Assembly (NCBI GenBank): GCA_964057225.1
Contig: OZ059899.1
Location: forward strand, 5,642,001 to 5,706,000
Source: Auanema rhodensis
Taxonomy: Eukaryota; Nematoda; Chromadorea; Rhabditida; Rhabditidae
DNA: 64,000 nt
Direction of reading: 5' to 3'
Shown here: positions 37,883 to 50,794 of the stretch, in pieces
Position numbering within the stretch: the stretch's first letter is position 1
Layout of the letters: the number at the start of each line of letters is the position of its first letter
Translations under genes and position numbers: made by a program
The notes under the pieces: model-generated
What the model was told of the DNA's origin: nothing
The model's input: only the letters and a program-made list of their open reading frames with translations
The model's database searches: none

Positions 37883-40249
37883 TTAATGTTTTTTTGAATG
37901 TATCTTACGAACAACATTTCTTGCTACTTTACCACTTGCTGTTTTTGGTAATTCTTTGATTGCCTCTATATACTTAAGCTGCTTATATGGGGCCAAAATT
38001 TCTACAAAAAAAGAAAATTATATGTAAAGGAAATGTTTGTGTTACCTTTCACGTGTCTCATGATCTCTTCCAGTACAAAATTCTTATTATGTTCTTTTAT
38101 TCGATCTGATAGTACAACGTATGCTTTAGGAACTTCCCCTTGAAGTTCGTGTTGAACACCAATAACACAGGTCTCCACTACAAATGGCAATGACTGTATC
38201 ACGTCTTCCTTTAATCAAATAAAATTCAAAACTTGGAAAAAAAATGCAAAATACAATTTCTGAAGGTGAAACTTGTAGACCATTGACTTTGATGAGATCT
38301 TTAACTCGATCAACCACGTAATAGAAATGATCAGAATCATAATAAACAATGTCTCCTGTTCGAAACCATCCTTCAAAATATTTTTTATTATATATTTTTA
38401 ATTTTAATAATAAAGTAGTATTGTTTTACCATTATGAAAAGGGTTCTCCTGTTCGCCTTTGTATCCTTTCATTACACATTCAGACTTTAAATATAATTCT
38501 CCATGCTTTTTAGGTTCTCGAATTACTTCTCCTGAAGGTGATATAATCTGCAGAAATTTGAATATTTTGAAAACTATCCATTGATGTTTAGAACCTTTGC
38601 TTCAAAGCCTGGTATTAACTTTCCACAACTGCCAAGTTTATCCTTAGGTGTCTTTAACGGTGTTACATGGCTAAGTACAACAATTTCCGATAATCCATAT
38701 CCTAATACAATAATATATAAGTTGTGGCTTTTCACTATGTATTACCTTGGACCAAATATTTAACTGAAGGAAAATTTTTTAAAATATTAGAACTCAATTC
38801 TGGACCAAGCGGGCTAGATCCGCAGAGTATTGTGGTTAAGCAAGAGACATCCAAATTCAGTTGGCTCGGTGCAAACTGGCAGAGAAAACGTAGAATTGAA
38901 GGAACAACATTTAACACTTCAATCTGAAACAATAAGAAAGTTGCGCCTTAATTGAAATAAGGGTTCTTGGCATACTCGATGTGTACTGATTAGTTGAAGC
39001 ATTGTTATTGGATGAAATTGAGGCATTATAATAGATTCACAGCCTTCGAGTAAGGAGAACACAAGTGCCCAAAATCCACTGCCGTGATGAAAAGGTAGAA
39101 AAGCTAGTGACTTCTTCTTATTATTGTTTAAAATTTCATCAAATAATGATCTGAAGCTTGCTGAATTAAGCATTATATTCGTTGATATTGAAACCTTTTG
39201 AGACTGTCAGTGGCAGCCAGATAATTACGGTGAGTTAGTATAACACATTTCGGTTTTCCTGTAGTTCCGCTTGAAAATGGCATGATAAGCGGATCATCCA
39301 ATCCAACACTACCTAAAGAAATATAATAGAAAATACTTGCTTAACACTGTATTTGTTCTATTTACATGTATCTATAGTAGTTTCATCTACATCAACTAAA
39401 TCTCTTGGGATTGTGGGCCTTGCACATGTATCTTTTTTGCTTATGATGATTATATCAGCCTACAAAATTATTTGAACTATGAAAAAAATTGAGACAATGC
39501 TGTAAATCATTATTTATAATGTGTTTATAATGAATACATTGTCATACCTTTGGAGCAGAGTCACCTAAGCCCTGGGCGATTTCAGTTGTTGTTACAAAAG
39601 CAGAAGCACCAGCTTTACGAGCATAGTCGTTGATTTCTTCTTTAATCAAAGTAATTCCAAAATATTTTCAACATTAAAAAATATTTGTAAAGTTTTTCTT
39701 TCAAAGTTTATTCAATTTTGTTGTTCAAGCTGATGGTTGATGATTTGACGTGAAATTGACGTTACACATTTTTTTTAAAGAAAAAGCAGAACTATTGATT
39801 TCTAGTGAATACAAATGAAAATATTAATTTTCCATCCTTTTAGAAAAAAAAATAAATGAGCAAATAAACCTTTAGTTGATTGTGTGCTTATTCCAGAGAT
39901 GGTTGCTCCCAGTAATGCAGAAGCTAAGAACACTACTGGATACCAACAGTTATTTGGTAAACAGACAAGAATTGAAGAACCTGACGAGGAAAAGAATTTT
40001 TTCACGTAATTTAATGCTTCTAATTCATAAAACGAAAATTCACCTTGCTTTATGCCACGTTTTCTAAATAGGTCAGCCACTTGATATGCTTTTTGACGAA
40101 CTTCAAGAAAGGTGAAAACATCATCGTTATCACGCTGAATGTACTCATTTCATTTATTTTAAAAGTTAAAAGCTAACCAGAGCATGTTTATTACCATATT
40201 CCAAGCATTTCTCTAGAATTTGTATATGAAACAATACTGGAGAATACAT
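37883..40249 (-). CDS. Acyl-CoA synthetase, 4-coumarate-CoA-ligase-like
   Basis: Thirteen exons (minus) from 40178-40249 to 37883-38001; about 517 residues, close to the usual 530-560. ANL-superfamily motifs in order: ATP-binding loop FSSGTTGKPK (about 166-175), LPFHHGSG, YGLSE (usual YGxTE with Ser), GWFRTGDI, DRVKDLIKVNGLQVSPSE and the catalytic-lysine segment LPKTASGKV. It should adenylate a carboxylic acid and pass it to CoA; the substrate is not deducible. The start at 40249 gives MYSPVLFHIQILEKCLEYGN, shorter than the usual N-terminus. The C-terminus is HSKKH, so a classical peroxisomal SKL signal is missing. The stop lies 173 bp from that of the convergent zinc-finger gene, so their 3' UTRs must be very close or overlap. 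Confidence 0.9.
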
Positions 40250-43200
40250 GTAGTAGTTGATGTGACAGTTACCAATCGAAATACAGAAATGCTATGATGA
40301 TGATGTCGATGATGATGTGTATTGTATGAATATGGAACGTCCAAATAGAAAAATTTGAGCTCGAATTCGCTTATAGTTCCTTATGAACTATAACTAATTA
40401 TATGAGCTAATTATATAAAATATAGCTAATATTCAAATGTATCTTAAACATAGCTGTATCAAGAATACGGTATCATATATTATAATACTGAATTATACTT
40501 TTTTTATCTCAAAAACAGTTTCATCATATACTTGAGAACGTTGATTTCATATGGTATAGATGAACAGTTCCAACATTTTTTGCAATTTTATTTTATGAAT
40601 TTCAAAGTCAACAACATGATTCAGCTTTACGCCATTCACAACTATCCGGCTTTTCCGGAATAGTTCGCTTAGGTCAAATTAGTTTTCTTTTCGAACAGCT
40701 TCGCAGGTATACCTTAGAAATCAGAAAATCAAAATTTCCGGCTTCAGTTGCCAATGTTGAACGTGCACGTCAACAATGCGTGAATCAGCTGGGGAGATCA
40801 TCTGGAGAGTATTGGCTTCAAGGTGCTTGCATTCCAATCATCGTTGACAATTTTTTTTTGCTGAGAAAGAGCACACGAGCTACACAATCCTATTTGAACG
40901 AATAGAGAGGAAGAATCGCTCAAGGCACTCGTTGCGTAGGCCATGGAGATGACAGTGCAGCATCACTGACTAAGAATGCCGCCTCGTTGTTATAGCCGTT
41001 GTGTCTTTCGTCTTCGTAGTCGAACTAGCCAACCGGATTCGGAAGCGAAGCAGGCATTCGTGCACGCACTGGATCACGCTTCAACGTGAACCGATAAAGT
41101 TCAGTCAACACACATAAAAAAGTGAAAGCAATATTAGTAAATACTGAAATAAAGAAATTCAATCAAATTGAAAGTATAATCAAATTTATATTCAAAACAG
41201 TGACTCATTCTGAAAATAAATAAAGTTTTCAGAATGTCTACAAGTATTTTCAGAATTATCAATTGTCTTATCAATTTAACTGCGCAACTCTGATTCTTAT
41301 TGTGTATATTGTATGTGGTTGAGAGTATAGAGATCAGCTTCCGCTTCCTTTTACCGGCGCACTTATTCACGGCTTTGCTCGTTAAGCCATATCGCTTTCA
41401 CACAAAGATACACTCTTCTGAAAATAGTTGAACAAACTCTAGGATAGTCAAGTGAACTCACATCTGATAAAGCTTTAAAGAGCACTTGAGATCAGAAAAT
41501 TCTAAGTAAATAAGAGCAAAATGTTTAGCATTGTAACAACGTATCCACTTATGCTAATGAGATGAAAGTACTAGCCACGTGCGGTCACGTCAATGACGTG
41601 AAACACAAAGATAATTTAAAATTTTCCTTTAAAGAAGATAATCAGCAAACAACACGGTTGCATTGAATTGAAACAAGTCAAATGGAAATGTGATAGACAG
41701 GTTAGATATTGAGATCTAAAAGAGTTTTGCTTATTAAAATTATAAATATTTCCTTTAAACTACATAATAAATATATTGAATAGTATATTTGTTATTGTAA
41801 AGTTCCAATTTTGTTTGGTCATTTCATATATATTTATTTTTTTTTCACAATAGATAAACAAAATAGTCTGTTATAAAGATAGACAGATAGATAGATATGT
41901 ACATATTATGTATGTACAATATCTTTTACAATTTCTTTTTTTTTTTCAGTTAAACACCAAGTTTTGTATAAAGTTATTTGATTAGCCTCGGCACGATATT
42001 TATACGGATGACTGGCAGTATTTCTTTCTTCTCGCGTCTTGTTTACTTGTAATGGAAAAAGTTGAGTTCAACATCTTCTTGTTGACTTTTGTAACTGACC
42101 ATAATAAGCTAGTCAAGTTAATGTAATCTTATGGGTATTGTTAGGATACTACAGTATCTTTCATGAGTATCTTTCAAAATGTTCAAGCTTGTTTTATGAT
42201 AATTGACGTGAATCAAAGTAAATCACGTGAATATCATTTACTCTTTGATGAATTACGTCAATTACTTGAAAAGCTTGATTAGAAAGTGTGAATCAGGTTG
42301 GGAAGCCTGCTCTATTTCCAGTCTCAATGTTGATACAACCGTCTCTTGCTCTCTCTATTGTCGTTGTTTTCTCACCTACTCCGCCGTTTCACTTATCTTT
42401 AAACCTTTGTTTCTCATTTTCTCCTATCTTTCAACTTTTCTATCAGCACTCTTCTTGCACCCTAGTTTCTCCTCGGTTTCACGTATATATGAGATCATTA
42501 TATTTATCTCTTATAGACAGATGGAGAGCAAGTTTTGCCCCCAGGGCATGAACTTCGTCCTTATCTTCCTGTAAATACTGATCGGCACATATATTAGACA
42601 GGATCATATGTGATGCTTGCTCCTTCTCTGATCTCGTTCAGTTATGCATGCTAGGTTACTCACGATGCTCTAAACAACTTTAATTATGATAATTATAATA
42701 AAGTAAATCTATAAAATAAAATTTATATTCTTTAACTGTATACTAATACTTATAATTGTTTGTTTTATTTCATACCTAACTATATGTATGTATATACTTT
42801 TACATGATTATACTATTGCAAATATTGAACTCTTTAGTAAGACATCTAATAGGTGAATCAACTTTTGTTTTCAATTTATTTATAAAAAAATTATTTTATA
42901 TATGTACATTTAACCATATATACATAGTTTACATATGTCTTTTTTGTTTCTCTTTTCTTCTTTTCTCTCAAAAAAGGAAAACCATCTCTAAGAGTTTAAT
43001 GAAAATGAGAAGAGTATTCAAACAAAGAGGACTGTTTGTAGTGTGCTCTTCCTATTTTTTAAAATTTGTCTATTGTGTTTTTCGTTTTCTTCTTGCACAC
43101 TTCTCAGGCATTACATGCATTTAGATGCTTCTTCAAAAGTCGCAAATAGCTAAAACCTATCCATCATTATTTTAAAATTATTTTGCTTTGGTTAGCTTGA

Positions 43201-43839
43201 AAACAGTCTCTAATTATTATAAATATATTAAATATGTATATTGTATATCGTATAGGTTTCTAATATATTGTGTGCTCTTGACTTGACTGTAGTTCACTTC
43301 ATATTACTTGACATGATGCATACAAAAGATTATTTAAACAACATTCTAGTACTATCTTATTGCGTTCATTCTATTTCTAATGAACATAAAGAAAATCCTT
43401 CCTTTTTCTATTGAACTTTTTGATTTCAACTAAATTCTGGTCTGCGAAACATGTGCTTCCATAATTATTTGTATTTCCTTTCATTGCAAAATATTCTCCT
43501 ACTCTAGAATTTTTAGATTAAAATGTGATTCTTTTCTCTATTTATGATTTAGATACATCTTTTCATTTAAATAATATATTTTTCTTATTAATTATTTATT
43601 TTTATGATAATCATCATTTTTTTTTATAAATTGATATATGAAGATAATGATTCAGTTATAAAACTTATAATATTTTAATTAATAATATTATTTATAATTA
43701 TTTAACAAATTTTAAATAATTAAATTATATTGTCTATGATTTCAGTTTTATTTTCTTTTTCTTTTTTTTTTCTTTTTGTTTACTTAACTCTTCTTATACA
43801 GTTTATTATTATTTTGAGTTTATAGTAAATAGTTTAGAG
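40250..43839. other. Long intergenic region
   Basis: 3.6 kb between the divergent acyl-CoA synthetase and otopetrin genes. The first 1 kb (about 40600-41400) is less AT-rich and has an exon-like frame (separate entry). A pyrimidine-rich block at 42330-42490 stays open in two frames but resembles nothing. The rest is AT-rich. Confidence 0.45.
40625..40822 (+). pseudogene. Orphan exon-like open frame
   Basis: Between a TTCAG acceptor (ending 40624) and a G/GTGCTT donor (40823) one frame stays open for 66 codons with balanced, protein-like composition (for example SGFSGIVRLGQISFLFEQLR and SVANVERARQQCVNQLG). I could not attach it to a start, to neighbours or to a known family. A possible continuation at about 40878-40965 and a 37-codon frame at about 40977-41093 are equally unassigned. 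It may be a gene remnant or part of a small gene I cannot close. Confidence 0.3.
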
Positions 43840-46800
43840 ATGAAAGTTCCCTTGGACAAAAAAATACAAAATGAAAAAGACGATCGTCATTCAATTGATA
43901 CAAGTTTCAGTTCAAGTAGGTTTTCTATTAATCTATCGTTATACGTTACCTTCATGATTGTATTCTATTCTATAAGAAGATTTTGAAAAGAGAGTTGAAC
44001 ATATATTAGACAAACTTCAAAGTTCTACCTTATATTAACATCAAACATTCGAATAGCTTTTATAACAAAGAGAGAAAGATCATACAGTTTGTTGTAGATG
44101 GGAAGTATATTGCCACGCGTACGAAGTCCATTATACCATAGATCATGTAACCGAATGGTCATGAGAGCCAAAATCAGCTCTTGCTCATAGAGGGAAGAGA
44201 CACTTTTTTAAAAAGCAAATATAACGTGTTAACAGTACAGTTTGCTGTTAATTCAGCAAGCTGTGACATAATAAACATGGCATATATATCTTCAGCGATT
44301 TTTGAAAAATGCCATTTGCGTTTGTATGTGTGACTTGAAAAAGAGCACACAAAATATGAGAGAAAGAGAGAAAAACGTAGACGTTACATATTCTTATTTG
44401 GAGCACAAATATAGAGAGTGGAAAAGAAAATGCGGAAGAGATAGAGTTTTAATAGTGAGAGTGAAATAGTACGTGAAAGATAAAGAAAAACTAAGAGAAT
44501 TGAGCAAAAAAAAAGGGAGGAGAGGGCAAGTATGTTTGACATTATCGCTTGTTTCTCTTCTAGTCACTGCAACCAATGATCAAACGTTCAAAAGTCCGAA
44601 ATTATGTGATGATGATGAAGTTGATGATGAGAGAAGTTTTGGTAATAATGCTAAGCTTCAAGAAAGTTTTATGAAATCTCAATGAAAACCTAGCAAACAA
44701 ACGGTAATTTAACTAATGACGAATTCAATACATGTCTGTTGATAGATGAACACTGAATTCGTGTGCGGCAGTACACCAAGGATGTAGTTTCGACAACCTT
44801 ACCTCCGAGAACTGTAACCTCTCGGGTAAATAGCAGCAGAGATCATCATTCTATATTGACTGAGAATTCATGCAAAAAATGTTCGAAAACTTATTTTTTG
44901 TTTTGAATTTCCTTTATGTGAAAATAAAAAATAAATTATGATAAATAAAATAAGAAAAGATAAGAGAGAGAGAGAGAAAGAAAGAGAGAGGGAAAGAGAG
45001 GTGGGAGGTGGACAGAGAGAGAGAGAGAAAAGCTAGTAATAGGGAGGAGGCAGAAGCTAGTAATATATAATATATAGTTTAAGATTTTATTAAATATTGT
45101 TTATCCACCCACTTGAAATAATTAAAAATCAAAATACTTTTAGATTGTGATTTATCAAAATAAACAAAAAAAAAAAGAAAATTTCTGTAAATTAAACAAA
45201 CTTTGTTTAATATAAATTAGGAATTAAATGATATTGTACTTGTATATATTTAAGATTAAAAGGTAAAATGTAAATAACAAAAATCTGAGTAATTTACACT
45301 CAATTAATCATTGGATATTTTGAGGGAAATTTGTAAATTGAAAAATTAGTCATTGGAAACAAAAGGAGAGAAATTAAAACTATATTTGAGTACTGTGCGG
45401 GCAAGACATACAAATCAGAGAACATTAGAGAAGATACAAAATGATTTTGAAAGAAAAGTGATATGTTAAAGAAAAGAAGATAAAAAAGTGTAGTTTTAAG
45501 AGAGAAAGAGAGAGAGAGAGGGAGTGTAAAGAGAAGTAAAAGGTGTGGGTTAAGAAGAGCAAAACGTTTTTTTTTTGTAGAATAATCAGATGAAGACAGA
45601 CGAAACGAACACAGTACTTTGACTAACTGAAGTTGAAATAAAGGATAAGACAGTATGTGATACTGAGAAAAGATATACTTTAGTGCTTCTGTTTATTGAG
45701 AGAGTAATTGGCTCGTGCCGAATGAGCCAACATACACGTAGAATCATAGAATACACGAGTGAAACAAAGCTTAGTTATAATAAGATATATGCATTTTGAA
45801 TTATTTCATTTATAAAATATAATTTTTATTATTATTATTACTATATGTATAGTTAGGTATTTCTATTTGTTTTATTAATTTAATTATTATAATTATATTT
45901 ACGGTTTTTCATCTATATACTTAAGTCATAAATCAAAGAATAAGATTTTTTTTCTCTAAAAACTGTTAGAGAAAAAGGGGTTTTCCCTTTTCATTCAATG
46001 CCGTACAAGGCTTCTCAAATATGTTTGCCATACGGTAATAAAGGGGAGGTTTGCTACTCTTTCGGAAACAGTATCAGTCAAGACTCTTAATTCACTCTAG
46101 AGCAGCTGTGTAACTCCACCTTTTCCTTTCTTTAAATGCTCCTTTACTATGTTCACACATTCAGTGTTAGAACTAGTATGTTCAATGTACTTGTACTTAG
46201 ATCTTGCATCATAGATGTAAGACTAAGATCGTTGTCAACAAACGCTTAACGAACCGTTTGAGATTTGAGACAGTACTTTAAATCAAAATAATAATAATTT
46301 TAATTATATAATATATAAAATATATAATTTTAAAGAATAACTATAGTTAATATTTTTTTCATTATTACAATTACTGGAAGGATTAGTGGGCGATTCGTCA
46401 TGAACCGCCTTATATTGGTTTAAGACCTTCTTAACTTCTGTTATCAAAGTTTGAACCTGAAATTTTATCTCGTACAATGTTTTTTCTGACTACTCCGCCT
46501 TCAGTGTATTACATGAAAGATAAACTATATAATACTTAATATTATATAAAAAGTCTTTAGAGCTTCTCCTATTATCACTTTCTTATTATTTTTTATAATA
46601 TTTCAACTTATTGTTAATAATTATTAATATTTTAGTATCTACTGTCATGATGCACTCTATGGAACACGGCGACGAACACACAGGTCATGTAGCTCATAGA
46701 CCTCATAGTGGTGAGCCAGGACGAAGTCCGAATCTACTTGATCACAACGATATGCGAAATCCTTGGATGAAAAAGAAAAAAGCAACGTAAGTTACTAATG

Positions 46801-47786
46801 ATTATTAAATTAATTTAAAGCTTGTATGAGGTACGGTGTGTAGAAAATTACAAATATATCATTTCTTGTTTGATCACACAGAAATGTTATCTTAACAATG
46901 TGTCATACAACTTTCAATGATAAACTTATCTCTTTATCCTAACAGTAAAAGGTCTCTTCCGATTTTCTTTTCAATCTCTATGATGTCTTAACAATACCTG
47001 ATCACTAATTATCTTACTCTTCTCTTTTTCTCTAAACAATCCACTCAATTTCTACTCATTCTTGAACTCTTTCATTCATCTTCATAACTCTAGTGTCTCA
47101 CATCACCTTTCTGTAGAAAAGAGATGTATGAAGTACACGAGTTGGCGGTTCAGCTTGTGTACCAATATAAGAAGAACCGAAGACGTTCAGGAGAATTTAG
47201 CTCACTTGTTCATGTGATCAGCTAATCCTAAGCTCATTTATTCTATTTCCCTTCTATAACTATAATGAGTTAAAATGACCTCAAATGCAGAGAGTAATAC
47301 TTACAAACTACGGTAAAACCTTTTTCATAAATTTGTGTTTTCAACTTTATACAAAAACATTTTACTTTTTCAGGAAATTCTTCGCCAGCATGATATCATG
47401 TCTATATACTTTGATCTTGTTCATATTTGCTTGTATTATTGAATTATCACCTGTCTGGCAAGATGAACTATGGTTAGGCGAAACGGTATCAAATCAAACT
47501 TATTTTCTAATTAAAACCAATTCTTTTAGATTTTTTTTATTTGTATGTACCTTCTTGGCATTATCTTCATACTATTCCTACATTGTTGCCTTATCTATCC
47601 TCAGCCAATTAACTTCTGTATTCGATTGATGGCAAAATACAAGCTGATTGAATCTCCAGAGGTAAGTACATACATCAAACTATGTATAGAATCTGAGTTC
47701 ATATATATATTTTTTTCTTTTTTATTCATTCTCTTTTGATCTTTCAAACTCAAAAATCAGCCTCACGCGTTCTCTCAGTCATATTC

Positions 47787-47826
<40 letters not shown>

Positions 47827-50794
47827 TTTTCTTTTTTTTTATAAATTGATGGACTCTTGCCAAATTCCTATACAAATAATATGTTTCCCAATTTGTTCTC
47901 ATTTACTTCGAGGTCTTTGGTGTGGAAGTCAAACAACCAAAACCATGTCAATTCAATTACTGAAAAGGCAAAGAAACTTAGACTCGTGACACATTAAACT
48001 CAGATAAAGAGAAAAAAAAGAAAATTTATATATTTGGCAATATTAGTTTGAAGTGACGAGTGTTTCCTCGTTAACAATCTAAACAGAGAGTCAATGTTCA
48101 TTGGCAATATGTTAGATAATCTTCTTCAACTACCACTTATCTTTATCTTTCTGAACGTTTCTCTCATTATCAACCAATATTTTTCTGCAAAATCCAGAAA
48201 TATCACTTTTTCTTCAAAGAAGATCCACTTAAACAAAATTTTTTTGAAAAAGTTTTCAAATATATAATATATGATATATATTTATAATTTATAAGCTAAA
48301 TTACAAAAAAAAATAAACAAATTATATTTAGTATTAAGAAAATTCCATATAAAAACGATTTTCGTTCCTTTTTCTTTCATTTTTTGTGTACAATTAGAGA
48401 AACGACTACTTATAGTTTGTTCTGTTTGAGTCAATATAGAAATGATAGAAAATACGAGGAATACAGTTCCATATGCAATATCCTTCCATTTCATCTGATC
48501 ATGAGCAAACATCTAATATTACTTGTCAGAAACCATTTTTACCGAATCAACCATTTTGTTCTGTTAAATACTACAATTCCAAAGATATATACAGAAATAT
48601 AAACAATATATGATTAGATATATCATATAATCTAGAAAATTACAGTATAGTTTTACTTCAGAGATTCATTTTACAACCTGTAAGCCATAATGGTGAAGGA
48701 GCTGGAACTTTGTACCTTCGTCTCGGAGCACTCTGTAAGCGAAGGCTTGATCAAATATATTTGAAATTTTCTTTTTTTTCAGTTTTTGGATGTGCTGGTA
48801 TTGTATTATTTGGTTTAGAAATCTTTCTATGCTTCAGAAGCTATTCATGTCAGGTATACTGTAGATTAACGTATATGGTAATGGAATATATGAATTTTCA
48901 GGGACCAATCATAGCAAAGCATATAATTGGATTAATATTTACTTTCATGCAAATGCATTTCCTTTTCTGTAATACGAAGGTAATATCATAAATTATATTT
49001 TAAATAATTAATTTTTGAAATTTAGATTTCTGTTGTACGTTTCAAAAGTATTTGCAAATTTGGTTTCATGCATCTTATTACTATCAATCTTTGGCAATGG
49101 TTCAGATTTGTATTAGAAAAACAAGTAAGATTATTATATTTTCATTATTTTTTATTAATAAATATTATATTTTAGTCCTTCAAAGTTACTAAAAAAATGA
49201 AAAAGAAGTATGAAGCACAACTTCTTGATGCTGCTGCTGCTTCTTCATCGTCATCATCATCAAGTGAAGAAGAAGATTTATATTCAATTGGACATGGATA
49301 TCTCTCTGATGTTGTAAATGATACCATGGAAGCTATATTGAAGGATACTGTAACATACAGTAACGAGACAACAACGGTTATGCCATTCACATACCGCGGT
49401 CACCATAAGATGTATTCATTGGAGAATTTTGGTGATTTAGCAACATTCTTAACAACATGTCTTGTTGAGTAAGTTTTTGAAGATATATATTAATTTATAA
49501 TTTTAATTATATATAATAATTAATTATATTAATTTTTAGATATTCTGTTATTGGTGCTGCTGTTATGTTTATCATCTGGCAATCAATTGATCATCCTCAT
49601 CATGGTCATGGACATTCAAATTCTAAAAGAAAATATCGAATGGGAATGGATTGCAGGTAATATAATTAGCATAATATTTCTAAACGTGAAATCACATATA
49701 TTAATTATTTTTATAAAATAAAATGAAAAGATCGGTTGCATTAGAATTCTAATATTTATATTTTAGTAATTCATCAGCTGGCTTATTTGGTGGAATAATG
49801 TTCTTCGTAGCTTCAATTGTTTCCATGGGTGTTTATTCATTGTTTGAGAAACAAGAAGATGCTATTGGTACTAATCTTGTATTTGGAATTGTCGACATTT
49901 GCTTGTTTTCTGTCGCTTTAATTGCTTGTTTCTGGGGATTTTGGCAGTAAGTTTATATCATTTTATGTTATATTTTGCATAATTAGTATAACTTTTATTT
50001 TATTTTTTTATTTTTAGAATGCGTAAATTACAATATCGTTTACATGCGCATGGAGAAGTTATTGATGAGATTCTTCTTATTATTGGATTAACCGGTGAAC
50101 TTATCTATTGTACAATAGGTATAATTATAATTATACATACTATATATTATATATTTTAATATTTATAGGTATTGATGTATTCATTAATAATCGTCGAAAT
50201 TCTGTTGATCAAAGATCTATTTTACCAATTTTTGTTTTTATTGTTCGACTACTTCAAGTTGCTGTTCAAACTGCATTTATCTTAACAGTTTCAAGGTAAA
50301 TATTTTATTAAAAATAATTTATATTATCATGTTTTTTCCAGACTTCGATGCCTTTCTGCTTTTGCTATGAAGTATAAGCCTGGCAAACAAATTATAACAT
50401 TCCTACTCGTATGCAACTTGACTTTATTCGCATTCCATACATTTGAAGGTAATTATCAGATTAAACTTAAATCTAAAACTTTTTTCTTTTCTTTTCAGCA
50501 ATGAAACAAATCTATGGAATTCAAGATAATGCTGATTCAACTTATTTAACAATTGTCTACGCTGTTATGCCACTTCTTGTATTCTTCCGTTTTCATAGTT
50601 CTGCTTGTTTAGCTGAAATATGGAAGCATACATATAACATCAAAGAATCATCTTCTCATTCTCAACATGGAGAGAGTGTTCATGGAGCAACTACCGTCAT
50701 ATCTATTGATGATACCGGTTTATCGACTGCGTCATTTTCAACATCTTCTCAAGATGGGGATCGTTCATCGGATGATGAGGGTATCCATGCTTAA
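43840..50794 (+). CDS. Otopetrin-like proton channel
   Basis: Sixteen exons: 43840-43915, 44564-44641, 46636-46786, 47374-47485, 47530-47661, 48662-48734, 48783-48853, 48902-48979, 49026-49124, 49176-49468, 49540-49656, 49767-49946, 50018-50118, 50169-50295, 50342-50448, 50499-50794; about 696 residues. The first two exons are proposed because they join in phase with the third; an internal start at 46647 would give 641 residues. The otopetrin hallmarks are GAGTLYLRLGALFFG, FCNTK, LWQWFRFVLEK, about twelve hydrophobic segments, and near the end FFRFHSSACLAEIWKHTY. The N-terminus is His-rich and the C-terminus Ser-rich. A cytoplasmic or loop stretch reads DAAAASSSSSSSSEEEDLYS. Otopetrins conduct protons at the plasma membrane (acid sensing, pH balance). 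A His cluster (DHPHHGHGHS) follows a mid-protein TM. Confidence 0.9.
44642..46635 (+). other. 5' intron of the otopetrin gene, GA-rich
   Basis: 2.0 kb intron if the upstream exons are real. It carries GA-rich microsatellites (about 44963-45027 and 45500-45522) and a small perfect stem, CCGAGA (44805-44810) with TCTCGG (44820-44825). A promoter for the short protein form could lie here. Confidence 0.4.
47786..47826. repeat. (CT)n microsatellite in an otopetrin intron
   Basis: Nearly pure CT run in the 1.0 kb intron between exons ending 47661 and starting 48662. Confidence 0.85.

Noticed and set aside
40625-40822. Minus-strand reading with an ISPAD motif, recalling phosphatidylserine decarboxylase
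   Set aside because: Only a few residues match, the frame is short and the plus-strand frame is longer; treated as chance.
42227-42574. Hydrophobic open frames in two plus-strand frames
   Set aside because: They arise from a pyrimidine-rich tract read as Leu/Ser/Phe; no homology or exon structure.
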